A stretch of 38,437 bases of DNA from an uncultured Pseudomonadales bacterium (GTDB lineage Bacteria > Pseudomonadota > Gammaproteobacteria > Pseudomonadales > Pseudohongiellaceae). Below are positions 27,901 to 35,585 of this stretch, piece by piece (the stretch's first letter is position 1; the number at the start of each line of letters is the position of its first letter). Under the pieces are notes generated by a model. It searched no databases. It was not told the origin of the DNA and was given only the letters and a program-made list of their open reading frames with translations. A program made the translations under genes and the position numbers. The stretch is from positions 1 through 38,437 of the forward strand of contig CASQMQ010000071.1 of assembly GCA_949430125.1 (NCBI GenBank), read 5' to 3'.

Positions 27901-28459
27901 CTGAGCTTAATCCTTGCGCAGCCGAGGCAGTTTCGTCACTGGAGTCGTCGTTAGACTTCTTGTCACCTTTATATAGACTCTCGATCCATTGTTGACCGAA
28001 GCTCTGCATGGCATCCACATCTACGTCGCATTTGGTCTGAAAACGCCCGTATTGCAAGGCTGTAGCCATGTCGTCAGTCATCAAGGAAGATTCCCCTTTT
28101 TGACGGATAAAATCAACCCATGAGGCTCCGTCTAGGCTGGCTGCATTGGCCTGTGGGTAGTGCACCAGCGCTACTCGGCGAACCACGGTATTGAATTGAT
28201 TGACGTAGTCTAGCTTGCTTTGATCAATGTTAGCGGAGTCTGCTTGGCAATAGCTGCCATAGCAGCGCTGCAGTTCGGCCAGCGCGTATCGGCAGATTTT
28301 CTGCTGGCGCGCTCTGCTGGCGAATTTCCGAACCAAGATAACCAGCAGAACGAGGGCGATAGCGGTGAGAATCCACCAGCCAATAGCCGGCGGCCAGTAG
28401 CTTACCGGTTCAGGGAGGTGAATGTCGGCTAGTTGAGCTAAGAGCTCTTCGCTATCCAT
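27893..28459 (-). CDS. DUF4381 membrane protein
   Basis: A 188-residue single-pass membrane protein of the DUF4381 family, always found in MoxR-DUF58-VWA operons. Visible: LADIHLPEPVSYWPPAIGWW (family pattern LxDIHLPxxxxxWPPAxGWW) at residues 11-30, one membrane helix at about 29-45 (WWILTAIALVLLVILV), and a cytoplasmic helical part with LVHYPQANAASLDGASWVDF. Its start overlaps the end of the DUF58 gene by 22 bases and its stop overlaps batA. The role is not known; it is thought to scaffold the DUF58 and VWA proteins. Intact. Confidence 0.9.
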   Translation of the reverse strand: MDSEELLAQLADIHLPEPVSYWPPAIGWWILTAIALVLLVILVRKFASRARQQKICRYALAELQRCYGSYCQADSANIDQSKLDYVNQFNTVVRRVALVHYPQANAASLDGASWVDFIRQKGESSLMTDDMATALQYGRFQTKCDVDVDAMQSFGQQWIESLYKGDKKSNDDSSDETASAAQGLSSDA

Positions 28460-29418
28460 TGGCGTATCTGCTCCACGACCAATTGATTGGTCCGCATTTT
28501 AATGAGTTGAATCCTCAACTTGTCTAATTCCGATTCGATGCCTTGCATACGTTGCTGAAACTGTTCTTTGTAGCGATTACGCGCCTTGTTGCTATGGGTA
28601 TTGAGAGCGCCTTTGCTGGATCCGTCGGTGATGCTGTAGATGCCAGGTACAGGTAAAGATTCCTCTAAGGCGTCATATACCATGCAGCAGACCACGTTAT
28701 TGTGCTGCGATAGCTGATTTAGATACTGCAATGCCTTCGCATCCAGTGTCATGAAATCGGAGATTACATACAGTGTACTGCCGGGTTTGGTGATACGCCG
28801 TATCTGCCCGAGAGCGTGAGCCAGGCCGGGCTTAAAGCCTTCTTCTGGCTCCCGGTGGGTCTCAGGATTCTTAACGTGCTGCAGGTCCTGATTATATTTA
28901 TAGACCTGATTCAGTAAATGCAGCGCGGATCTGCGGCTGCGCTTGGGCCGAACCAAGGACGAGTCCCAATCGGAAAACACCAATCCGCCGACTCGATCGC
29001 CATTATCTATGGCAAGCCAGCACAAAAGTGCGGCAGCCTGAGCTGCTAGAACCGACTTGAAGGCAACTTGGCTACCAAAAAACATGTTGTGAGTCTGATC
29101 GACCGCGATGATAACTGGTCGTTCCCGCTCTTCTCGGAAGACTTTGGTAAAGGGTTTGTTTGTTCGAGCGGTGACACGCCAGTCAATTAGTCGTATATCG
29201 TCGCCTGCTTGGTAAGGCCTGAACTCTTCGAAGTCGAGTCCGCGGCCGCGCATTTTGGATAGATGCAGCCCCGAAATACCGGCGATGGAGCGGGAATGGG
29301 CTAAGTAATCGAGATTCTTGGCAGCATGGCGCTGAATCAACAACTCTTCCAAGCTGATGACCGCCCCAGTACTCTGGTAGCGGGCGAAATGTGGGTCGCT
29401 GTTAAGCTTCGCTGACAT
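28438..29418 (-). CDS. DUF58 domain protein
   Basis: A 326-residue soluble protein of the DUF58 family, which has a VWA-like fold. The signature is clear: SGLHLSKMRGRGLDFEEFRP (about 49-68), YQAGDDIRLIDWRVTARTNK and PFTKVFREERERPV, then VDQTHNMFFGS and LYVISDFMTLDAKALQYL. It normally works beside MoxR as its partner. The ATG at 29418 lies 18 bases after the moxR stop, so the two are probably on one transcript. No membrane helix is seen in this form. Intact. Confidence 0.92.
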   Translation of the reverse strand: MSAKLNSDPHFARYQSTGAVISLEELLIQRHAAKNLDYLAHSRSIAGISGLHLSKMRGRGLDFEEFRPYQAGDDIRLIDWRVTARTNKPFTKVFREERERPVIIAVDQTHNMFFGSQVAFKSVLAAQAAALLCWLAIDNGDRVGGLVFSDWDSSLVRPKRSRRSALHLLNQVYKYNQDLQHVKNPETHREPEEGFKPGLAHALGQIRRITKPGSTLYVISDFMTLDAKALQYLNQLSQHNNVVCCMVYDALEESLPVPGIYSITDGSSKGALNTHSNKARNRYKEQFQQRMQGIESELDKLRIQLIKMRTNQLVVEQIRQWIAKSS

Positions 29419-29436
29419 GATTAGCCTTGGCGCTTG

Positions 29437-30396
29437 CTAGGCTGAAGGCACGCGTTCGCGAATAGTCTCAAGCACTTTATCTGGGGTGATGCCACTGGCC
29501 TCCGCTTCGAAGCTCAATAGGATGCGATGACGTAGGCAATCGAAAAGGACTTCCTGCACATCGTCCGGGCTGACAAAGTCTCTGCCCTGAATCCAGGCGT
29601 GTGCCCGTGCGCAGCGATCTAGAGAGATCGTGCCGCGAGGGCTGGCGCCGTATTCCAGCCAAGACGCAAGGTCCTCACCGTAATTCTCGGGTGTTCGTGT
29701 CGCCATGATCAATTGGATTATGTATTCCTCAACTTCTGGAGCCATGTGCATGTTCAGAATTTCCAAGCGTGCAGCGAACAGGCACTCTTGAGTCACTTCT
29801 TTAGGTGTCTCGGCCACGTGATTAGCTGCCTCACTGCGAACAAGGTGCAGGATTTTTCGTTCTGCGTCGATCTTCGGATAGTCGATCGTAACGTGCATGA
29901 GGAAGCGGTCGAGTTGTGCCTCTGGCAGCGGATAGGTGCCCTCCTGCTCAATTGGGTTCTGGGTAGCCATCACGAGAAACAGGGGTGGCAACTGGAAGGA
30001 TTCACGTCCGACACTGACCTGATGCTCACCCATCGCCTCTAAAAGTGCTGACTGCACCTTCGCCGGTGCGCGGTTGATTTCATCTGCCAAGACCAGATTG
30101 TGAAAAATGGGGCCCTGTTGAAAGACGAATGTACCGTCTTCCGGCCGATATACTTCTGTACCGGTAATATCGCTTGGTAATAAGTCGGGTGTAAATTGGA
30201 TACGGTGAAAGTCGCCTTCTATGGCTCGCGAAAGATCCTTGATTGCTTTGGTCTTCGCTAAGCCGGGTGCGCCCTCTACCAGTAAGTGGCCATCAGCCAG
30301 TAATGCAATCAGCAAGCGATCTATTAGGCGCTCCTGGCCTATAATTTGAAGCGATAACCAATTTTTGAGTTCTGTTATTATTTCGTGATGGCTCAT
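29437..30396 (-). CDS. MoxR family AAA+ ATPase
   Basis: First gene of the Bat block: a 319-residue MoxR-type AAA+ ATPase, thought to act as a chaperone on the VWA proteins encoded after it. Walker A is HLLVEGAPGLAKTKAIKDL (about 37-55), then QFTPDLLPSDITGTEVY, Walker B LVLADEINRAPAKVQSALLE (about 101-120), sensor 1 VMATQNPIEQEGTYPLPEAQ and LDRFLMHV, and GASPRGTISLDRCARAHAWI in the lid. All nucleotide-binding motifs are intact. The ATG at 30396 has a weak ribosome site. A promoter is expected in the 550-base gap upstream, but I see no clear one. Confidence 0.94.
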   Translation of the reverse strand: MSHHEIITELKNWLSLQIIGQERLIDRLLIALLADGHLLVEGAPGLAKTKAIKDLSRAIEGDFHRIQFTPDLLPSDITGTEVYRPEDGTFVFQQGPIFHNLVLADEINRAPAKVQSALLEAMGEHQVSVGRESFQLPPLFLVMATQNPIEQEGTYPLPEAQLDRFLMHVTIDYPKIDAERKILHLVRSEAANHVAETPKEVTQECLFAARLEILNMHMAPEVEEYIIQLIMATRTPENYGEDLASWLEYGASPRGTISLDRCARAHAWIQGRDFVSPDDVQEVLFDCLRHRILLSFEAEASGITPDKVLETIRERVPSA

Positions 30397-30860
30397 ATTG
30401 ATAATTCTCTACTGTGTGTGCTGTGCGTAAAGCGAAGTCAGGGATTTTAAACGTTTTGATAAGTATGTCTAGGTCGAGATTGTAGCTGAATGTAGCCGCC
30501 TCTCGGCCATGTCGATGTATTCAATTGGGGTAACCGCCGCGGTGGGTAAAGTTAGGTCAATGATGAGGAGGCAAATGGGAAGGAAAAGCAAATTAATATG
30601 ATGATTCGAAGGACTAATAGCCTTAAACAATACTCCGAGCGCGAACTGATGCTGTGAGCGAAAAATACCTATTGAGGCAAGCAAGATGAAGAGCTGGACC
30701 GACAAGAGCTCAGCACCGCTAAGGCGAGTGAAGAAGATTCTGAGATTTTTGAAGGTGGAGATCGATTCAGGCTACGCGATGTTCTCGGTGGTTCTGCGTA
30801 GAATTGCAGGCGTTGGCACAGCAGAGGGAGGTTAAAAACTAGCTGCGTAGTTTCATGGTT
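30397..30860. other. Gap between moxR and pyrD without a recognisable gene
   Basis: About 460 bases before the pyrD promoter hold no recognisable intact gene. On the plus strand a 49-residue frame from the ATG at 30686 to the TAA at 30833-30835 is rich in basic residues. In another plus frame the stretch 30689-30801 reads EELDRQELSTAKASEEDSE and FEGGDRFRLRDVLGGSA before a TAG, which has the look of a true protein end but which I cannot assign; upstream of it, around 30600-30655, MMIRRTNSLKQYSERELML may belong to the same broken gene. The promoter of the moxR operon must also lie here. Confidence 0.4.
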
Positions 30861-30888
30861 TTGATAGTTCGTAAATACTGCGTACAAT
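30861..30888 (+). promoter_or_regulatory. Sigma-70-type promoter for pyrD
   Basis: TTGATA at 30861-30866 and TACAAT at 30883-30888, separated by 16 bases, match the sigma-70 -35 and -10 boxes closely. Transcription would start near 30895, giving a leader of about 55 bases before the TTG start of pyrD at 30950. Confidence 0.65.
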
Positions 30889-30949
30889 TCAAAAATCATT
30901 TGATCTGTTTATGAACACTAATTATTTGTAGAACCCTGGCGAATTATCT

Positions 30950-31972
30950 TTGTACAAACTCTTACGAAACATTTTGTTTTGTCTTCCTGCAGAGGCTTCG
31001 CATGATCTCGCCCTGCGCGCGATGAAAATTAGCAACAGTCTCGGAGCTTCTGGTCTGCTTGCGGCGAACACAGCAGGCAAGGCTCAGCCTAAGAGGGTGA
31101 TGGGAATCGATTTTCCACATGTTGTTGGCCTCGCCGCGGGTCTGGATAAGAATGCGGATTACGTGGACGCTCTAGCCGCGATGGGATTCGGCTTTATCGA
31201 AGTAGGTACGCTAACACCTAGGCCTCAGCCTGGAAATCCTAAGCCACGGATGTTTCGTCTCAAGACTGAGCAGGCAATTATTAATCGCCTCGGCTTTAAC
31301 AACAAGGGCATCGAGCAGGCGTGCGAAAATATCGGGAAGCTGAAAAATCGTGGTGTGCTGGGAATCAATATTGGAAAGAATTTTGACACGCCAGCGCAGC
31401 AGGCCAATCAGGATTATATTCACTGCCTCAGAAGGGCTTGTCAGCTGGCCGACTACATTACGGTCAATATTTCCTCGCCGAATACACCTGGTCTGCGTAA
31501 TCTGCAATTTGGTGATGAATTCAATAGCTTGTTGGATGAATTAAAAGAAGAGCAGGCTCGCCTGCAGGCACAGCACAACATCTACACTCCTATCGCTGTA
31601 AAGCTGGCGCCAGATATGACCCAAGAGCAGATCGTTTCCTGTTGCGAGAGCCTGCTTAGCAGACAATTTGACGGCGTCATTGCTACAAACACTACGATAG
31701 ACAAATCTGTGCTTACCTCGAGTCCGTTTGCAGAAGAAGCGGGTGGGCTGAGCGGGGCGCCACTGAGTGAAAAGTCCTGTGAGGTTCTCCAGTGTATCAA
31801 GGCGGAAGTCGGCGAGCGCATGCCGATCATAGGTGTTGGTGGCATCATGTCGGCTGATCATGCACAGCAGCGCCTAACTGCTGGTGCCGATTTGCTGCAA
31901 ATCTATACAGGCTTCATTTACCAGGGACCGGCCCTTATTGAGCAAATCCTAGCTGGCATCGCAGCAGATTAA
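30950..31972 (+). CDS. pyrD: Dihydroorotate dehydrogenase (quinone)
   Basis: PyrD oxidises dihydroorotate to orotate in pyrimidine synthesis, passing electrons through FMN to the quinone pool at the cytoplasmic membrane. The 340-residue protein is class 2: an N-terminal helical extension for quinone/membrane binding (LLRNILFCLPAEASHDLALR), then VVGLAAGLDKNADYVDALAA, FGFIEVGTLTPRPQPGNPKP R, INRLGFNNKGIEQ, NISSPNTPGLRNLQ with the catalytic serine, PIAVKLAPDM, ATNTTID and IIGVGGIMSADHA with LQIYTGFIYQGP. The start is a TTG at 30950, giving the family's N-terminus. Intact. The DUF836 glutaredoxin-like gene follows after about 260 bases. Confidence 0.95.
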   Translation: MYKLLRNILFCLPAEASHDLALRAMKISNSLGASGLLAANTAGKAQPKRVMGIDFPHVVGLAAGLDKNADYVDALAAMGFGFIEVGTLTPRPQPGNPKPRMFRLKTEQAIINRLGFNNKGIEQACENIGKLKNRGVLGINIGKNFDTPAQQANQDYIHCLRRACQLADYITVNISSPNTPGLRNLQFGDEFNSLLDELKEEQARLQAQHNIYTPIAVKLAPDMTQEQIVSCCESLLSRQFDGVIATNTTIDKSVLTSSPFAEEAGGLSGAPLSEKSCEVLQCIKAEVGERMPIIGVGGIMSADHAQQRLTAGADLLQIYTGFIYQGPALIEQILAGIAAD

Positions 31973-32180
31973 TTAGTCGACCTTGGAAATACAGCTCGAT
32001 ATGGATTTCAATCACTAAGCTTCAACCGTCGCTAAAGTTTCGACCAGAAAACTGCCGCTCCACGAAATTTTCAGCTCGACTAAGTTGCGCATGGACATGC
32101 AACCATAGTCTGTTGAAGGCAATGCGAGTGTGCTAAAAGTAAGTGAAATTACACTTTTACGCCAGCTTTTGGCGCACGAA

Positions 32181-32213
32181 ATATTGAAAAGTCATTGATG
32201 ACTTTTTCAATAT
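32181..32213. repeat. Long inverted repeat upstream of the glutaredoxin-like gene
   Basis: ATATTGAAAAGTCA (32181-32194) and TGACTTTTTCAATAT (32199-32213) form a 14-bp stem with one bulged T and a 4-base loop (TTGA). Just before it lie further short inverted sequences (GCCA..TGGC at 32161-32173, and TAAAAGT..ACTTTTA around 32134-32160). It may be the terminator of pyrD (it lacks a T-tract on the pyrD side) or a regulatory hairpin of the next gene, which starts 21 bases later. Confidence 0.6.
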
Positions 32214-32234
32214 CAACTAGATAGGAAAGCAAGA

Positions 32235-32477
32235 TTGAATCGACTCATCTTCTATACAACATCAGGCTGTCACCTATGCGAACATGCAGTTGTGCTGCTT
32301 CAAGAATATGCCGCGCAGCCAGACTCTGCGCAATTCGACCTTGAGGAAGTGGATATCAGTACGGATGAGCATCTTGTAGAGTTGTACGGAATTCGAATTC
32401 CGGTGGTGAAGAATTCAGCAAACGAGAAGGAGATCGGTTGGCCCTTTAGTTTCGAAGATATTACCACACTATTTTGA
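32235..32477 (+). CDS. Glutaredoxin-like protein (DUF836 family)
   Basis: An 80-residue thioredoxin-fold protein of the glutaredoxin-like DUF836 family. The redox motif is CHLC (Cys12, Cys15) in FYTTSGCHLCEHAVVLLQEY, followed by the beta-strand FDLEEVDISTDEHLVELYG and the cis-proline IRIPVVKNSANEKEIGWPFS. Physiological partner unknown. TTG start at 32235 with AGGAAAG nine bases upstream; no ATG is available. Its 3' end overlaps the possible end of the unidentified minus-strand gene. Intact. Confidence 0.88.
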   Translation: MNRLIFYTTSGCHLCEHAVVLLQEYAAQPDSAQFDLEEVDISTDEHLVELYGIRIPVVKNSANEKEIGWPFSFEDITTLF

Positions 32478-32915
32478 TGTGCCAAGGTTCGAAGCGCACG
32501 CCGAATAAACTTTCCGCAGGATAACGGATGTCGACGTAGTCTAATCTTGCAACCTTTTGGTATTCAGTCGTTCTTGACAAGGCAGTCGTGAATTTTTTCG
32601 CCCATAGCAAATCTTGCCGATGTCGAAATCGCCTATTCCATGATAGAGGTGTCCTGTGTTCGCTAGTTTTGCCGCATCATTGCTTGAGATATAGCCTGTG
32701 ATCTCGGCGAATTCGAAGGGGGTGTTGGGGTTCTTCTAGGGCAAGATAACTGGTGCGGGAATCGAAATTTCCTCGGCCGATTGCAAGGATTTCAACTCGA
32801 TGGGAGTGAATTGGAAGGAGGTGATACTCATTCCAGTAGCGATGGTGCAATTGCGCGGGTCAACGAATGGTGCGCTGGCAAGTAATGGGCTCTGTTGTTT
32901 TATCCGATGCCACAT
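32461..32915 (-). pseudogene. Unidentified interrupted gene
   Basis: I do not recognise this gene. On the minus strand an ATG at 32913-32915 opens MWHRIKQQSPLLASAPFVDP, goes on through TGMSITSFQFTPIELKSLQS and SIPAPVILP, meets an in-frame TAG at 32736-32738, and continues in the same frame as KNPNTPFEFAEITGYISSND, AAKLANTGHLYHGIGDFDIG. At a run of six A (about 32600-32605) the frame changes, and FTTALSRTTEYQKVARLDYV, DIRYPAESLFGVRFEPWHI follows to a TAA at 32461-32463. The composition (strand-like alternation, codon use like the neighbours) suggests a real protein of about 150 residues broken by one stop and one indel. Coding-like residues (EGISRGLFGGHF) also precede the ATG, so the start is unclear. 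The LDYVDIRYP segment resembles ends of FtsQ only loosely; I give no function. Confidence 0.45.
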
Positions 32916-33141
32916 AAAATGACCGCCGAACAGCCCTCTAGAAATTCCCTCTTATTTAATGCAAGACCCGTGTCTTTCTTCTTTTATAAGCCTATTTTTA
33001 TATAAGGACCTAATACTTGTTGATCATGCCGTTATGCGCGGAAAATTTTACAGCGAAAATACAGCTAAATCAGTCGAAATTGTAAATAGGTAACTGAATT
33101 CATTATGATTCTGGGAGTTTGTTGGTATTTAGGCCCAGGTT
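32916..33141. other. AT-rich gap between the unidentified gene and tatD
   Basis: About 226 bases with no coding frame that looks real. It is rich in A and T around 32950-33090 and could hold the promoter of the unidentified minus-strand gene. No clear promoter or terminator is seen; the short plus-strand frame beginning at 33105 mostly lies over tatD and is a shadow. Confidence 0.5.
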
Positions 33142-33936
33142 CTAGTCTGGCCCGACGCCAAATAGGCGCTTTGCGTTCTCGCTGGTCTGAAGGGATAGCT
33201 GTTCTGCAGGCCGGCCGCAACAACGTGAAAGCGTATAGAGCACCTCGATTAGGTGTTTCGGTTCATTGCGACGGGTCTTGGGCTTGGGCCGGATTGTTCT
33301 AGGCAGAAGATACGGCGAGTCGGTTTCAATTAGTAGGCGATCGCTGGGTATGAGCCCCACTAGTGACTGTAGGTTAGTGCCGCGCCTCTCATCGCAGACC
33401 CAGCCGGTGATGCCGATGTACATATCCAGTGCTAGGTAGTCTTCAAGTGCTTGTTGGTTATCGGTGAAACAATGCACCACACCGCCTACAATTTGATCGC
33501 GATAGCGACGTAGTAGGTCGATAAATTCGGGATGTGCGTCTCGCTGATGCAAAAATAGTGGTTTGCCAAGCTCCGCCGCGAGCTTGAGGTGCTCTTCAAA
33601 GACTTTGAGTTGTGTTTCCGGATCCGAGAGGTTGCGATTGAAATCTAGACCGGTCTCGCCGACGGCGACGCATTTGTCTTCGCTTGCGAGCGCGCGAACG
33701 GAGAGCAGGGCATTTTCGTCGAGGCTCTCTGCAACATGAGGATGAAAACCAGCTGTAAAGCTGAAGATTTCTGGTCGGGCCTGACTTAGGCTCAATCCAG
33801 CTTCGTTCGACTTCTGGTCGGTGCCGGTAATGATAATATGCGATACGCCAGCAGCTTGCGCTGCGGTTACGACTATATCGAGATCATCGCTAAAGGATTC
33901 GTGACTGAGGTTGGCGCCGATATCTACTAGATTCAT
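33142..33936 (-). CDS. tatD: TatD family 3'-5' exonuclease/hydrolase
   Basis: A 264-residue metal-dependent hydrolase of the amidohydrolase-like TIM-barrel type; E. coli TatD is a 3'-5' DNA/RNA exonuclease. The start MNLVDIGANLSHESF follows TatD itself (DIGxNL) rather than the YcfH/YjjV type (DxHxH). Then come FTAGFHPHVAESL, AVGETGLDFNRNLSDPETQL, LFLHQRDAH, VHCFTDNQQALEDYL, YIGITGWVCDERRGTNLQSL and LLIETDSPYLLPRTIRPKP with the metal-binding aspartate, ending NAKRLFG. All motif positions are intact. Single gene, with ilvE starting divergently about 195 bases away. Confidence 0.95.
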   Translation of the reverse strand: MNLVDIGANLSHESFSDDLDIVVTAAQAAGVSHIIITGTDQKSNEAGLSLSQARPEIFSFTAGFHPHVAESLDENALLSVRALASEDKCVAVGETGLDFNRNLSDPETQLKVFEEHLKLAAELGKPLFLHQRDAHPEFIDLLRRYRDQIVGGVVHCFTDNQQALEDYLALDMYIGITGWVCDERRGTNLQSLVGLIPSDRLLIETDSPYLLPRTIRPKPKTRRNEPKHLIEVLYTLSRCCGRPAEQLSLQTSENAKRLFGVGPD

Positions 33937-34130
33937 TATCTGACTCGAATTTGTAGGTTGGATGAGTGCTAAAAGCGTTCAGAGTCTATCCTAGCTATGG
34001 GATGAGAGCTAGCTGCCACGGTATGTTCAGAGCAATCGATGCATAGATATTTGGGCCCTTTTCCTCGATAATGAGCGAAGTAGGTTTCTAAGATTGATAG
34101 TAGTTCTTCACAGTAGGCGCAAAAGTTAAC

Positions 34131-35171
34131 ATGCAGACGGAAAAGGAAGCACTTGATTGGGCAAACCTCGGATTTCAATATCACAGAACCGATTCTCGCT
34201 TCAGCGCGAATTGGAAAGGTGGCAGCTGGAACAAAGGCGAGCTGGTTAGCAGCGAATTGATTACTGTGCACGAAGGTGCTCCGTCACTGCACTATGCTCA
34301 GCAATGCTTCGAAGGTATGAAGGCGCAGACGGCGTCTGATGGCAGGGTTCTCCTTTTCCGCCCGGACCTAAATACTGAACGAATGGACCTTGCTGCGGCG
34401 AGATTGCTCATGCCTTCTGTGCCGCGAGAGTTATTCATGCGCGGCGTTGAGGAGGCAGTCAGAGCGAATTATGCCTGGATACCGCCTTTCGGTTCGGGTG
34501 CTTCCCTTTATATTCGACCCATGCTGATCGGCGTTGGTGAAAATCTTGGTCTGAAGCCGGCGGAAGAATTCGAGTTTCGGGTCTTTGTCTCGCCGGTAGG
34601 CCCTTACTACAAACAGGCGGGACTCTCGGTAATCAGCCTTGCGGTTTCCGATGTTGATCGCGCCGCGCCCCGAGGCACTGGTAGCTATAAGGTTGGTGCT
34701 AACTATGCGGGTGGACTACTTGCGACCAAGTTAGCGCAGGAGGTCGGTGCCAACGAAGCCTTGTACCTAGATTCTAAAGAAGCGCGCTATATTGATGAAG
34801 CCGGTTCCGCGAATATCCTTATCTGTACAAAAGACGGCGTGTTGCTGACACCCAAGTCCGATGCCATATTGCCCAGCATCACGCGTCGTTCGATTATGAC
34901 GCTAGCACAGGGGCAGTTAGGTATGAGTACGCAGGAGCGACCTATCGATCTGCGCGCAGAGTTCTCTACGTTTCAGGAAGCAGCTGCCTGCGGCACTGCG
35001 GCGGTGCTTGCTCCCATCGGTAAGATTTGGTTCGATGGGCAATGGCACGGAGTAGGCGATGCTGAATCAAACGTTGGGCCGACGATGCAGCAAATCTATG
35101 ACTTGTTAGTAGGTATCCAAAGGGGCGAACTCGAAGACAAGTATGGCTGGTGTCATGAGGTTAGTATCTAA
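34131..35171 (+). CDS. ilvE: Branched-chain amino acid aminotransferase
   Basis: IlvE makes leucine, isoleucine and valine from their 2-oxo acids, with pyridoxal phosphate. The 346-residue protein is of the longer BCAT type: YHRTDSRFSANWKGGSWNKG at the start, SLHYAQQCFEGMKAQ, FRPDLNTERMDLAAARLLMP, YIRPMLIGVGENLGLKPAEE, RAAPRGTGSYKVGANYAGG with the PLP-binding Lys187, and EAGSANILICTKDGVLLTPK near residue 223. It ends EDKYGWCHEVSI. The ATG at 34131 has no clear ribosome site but fits the family's N-terminus. It complements leuCD in leucine synthesis. Intact. Confidence 0.93.
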   Translation: MQTEKEALDWANLGFQYHRTDSRFSANWKGGSWNKGELVSSELITVHEGAPSLHYAQQCFEGMKAQTASDGRVLLFRPDLNTERMDLAAARLLMPSVPRELFMRGVEEAVRANYAWIPPFGSGASLYIRPMLIGVGENLGLKPAEEFEFRVFVSPVGPYYKQAGLSVISLAVSDVDRAAPRGTGSYKVGANYAGGLLATKLAQEVGANEALYLDSKEARYIDEAGSANILICTKDGVLLTPKSDAILPSITRRSIMTLAQGQLGMSTQERPIDLRAEFSTFQEAAACGTAAVLAPIGKIWFDGQWHGVGDAESNVGPTMQQIYDLLVGIQRGELEDKYGWCHEVSI

Positions 35172-35503
35172 CGGTTCTACTATAGATTCGCGACATCATT
35201 AAACAGTGCCATGTATAACTATTAAAGCCATTTGTATGGCGATAAGATCCTTGAATCGATCGCTGGCGCCGGATGGCTCTCGTTAGCTTTTCTATGGCCC
35301 GGTGTCTGCCGTGGGAATTAATTCTTGTAGACGCTTGCTTCCTGATGAATTTGTGAGCTTATGCAGGCAAATCACTTCGACCTGAACAAATATTTCTCTC
35401 ACTTATCCTTGCTTTAATCTCAATAATCCCTTATAAATTGCCCGCTTGCTTATCGAATTTCAGGATTCACGGATGCGCTTGGAAATTTTTTTTAAGAGAA
35501 AAC
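35172..35503. other. Gap between ilvE and the topA promoter
   Basis: About 330 bases with no recognisable gene on either strand. A small hairpin GCCAT-TTGT-ATGGC lies near 35227-35240, without a T-tract. I see nothing else that can be supported. Confidence 0.5.
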
Positions 35504-35532
35504 TTGACCCACCTCCAACTTATCCTTATATA
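35504..35532 (+). promoter_or_regulatory. Sigma-70-type promoter for topA
   Basis: TTGACC at 35504-35509 and TATATA at 35527-35532 with a 17-base spacer fit the sigma-70 consensus very well. Transcription would start near 35540, leaving about 45 bases before the topA ATG at 35586. The A/T-rich run at 35486-35494 just upstream could act as an UP element. Confidence 0.7.
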
Positions 35533-35585
35533 TGTGCGCTGTTTGAGCAGCCACAATCGTCAGAACCAGAGAGTTTTTATAGCCG

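Noticed and set aside
31973-32180. rmf gene next to pyrD
   Set aside because: rmf often lies near pyrD in gammaproteobacteria, but no frame here shows the ribosome modulation factor pattern.
32580-32780. FtsQ-like protein
   Set aside because: Only the LDYVDIRYP segment resembles the end of FtsQ; there is no membrane helix or POTRA-like part and no division genes nearby.
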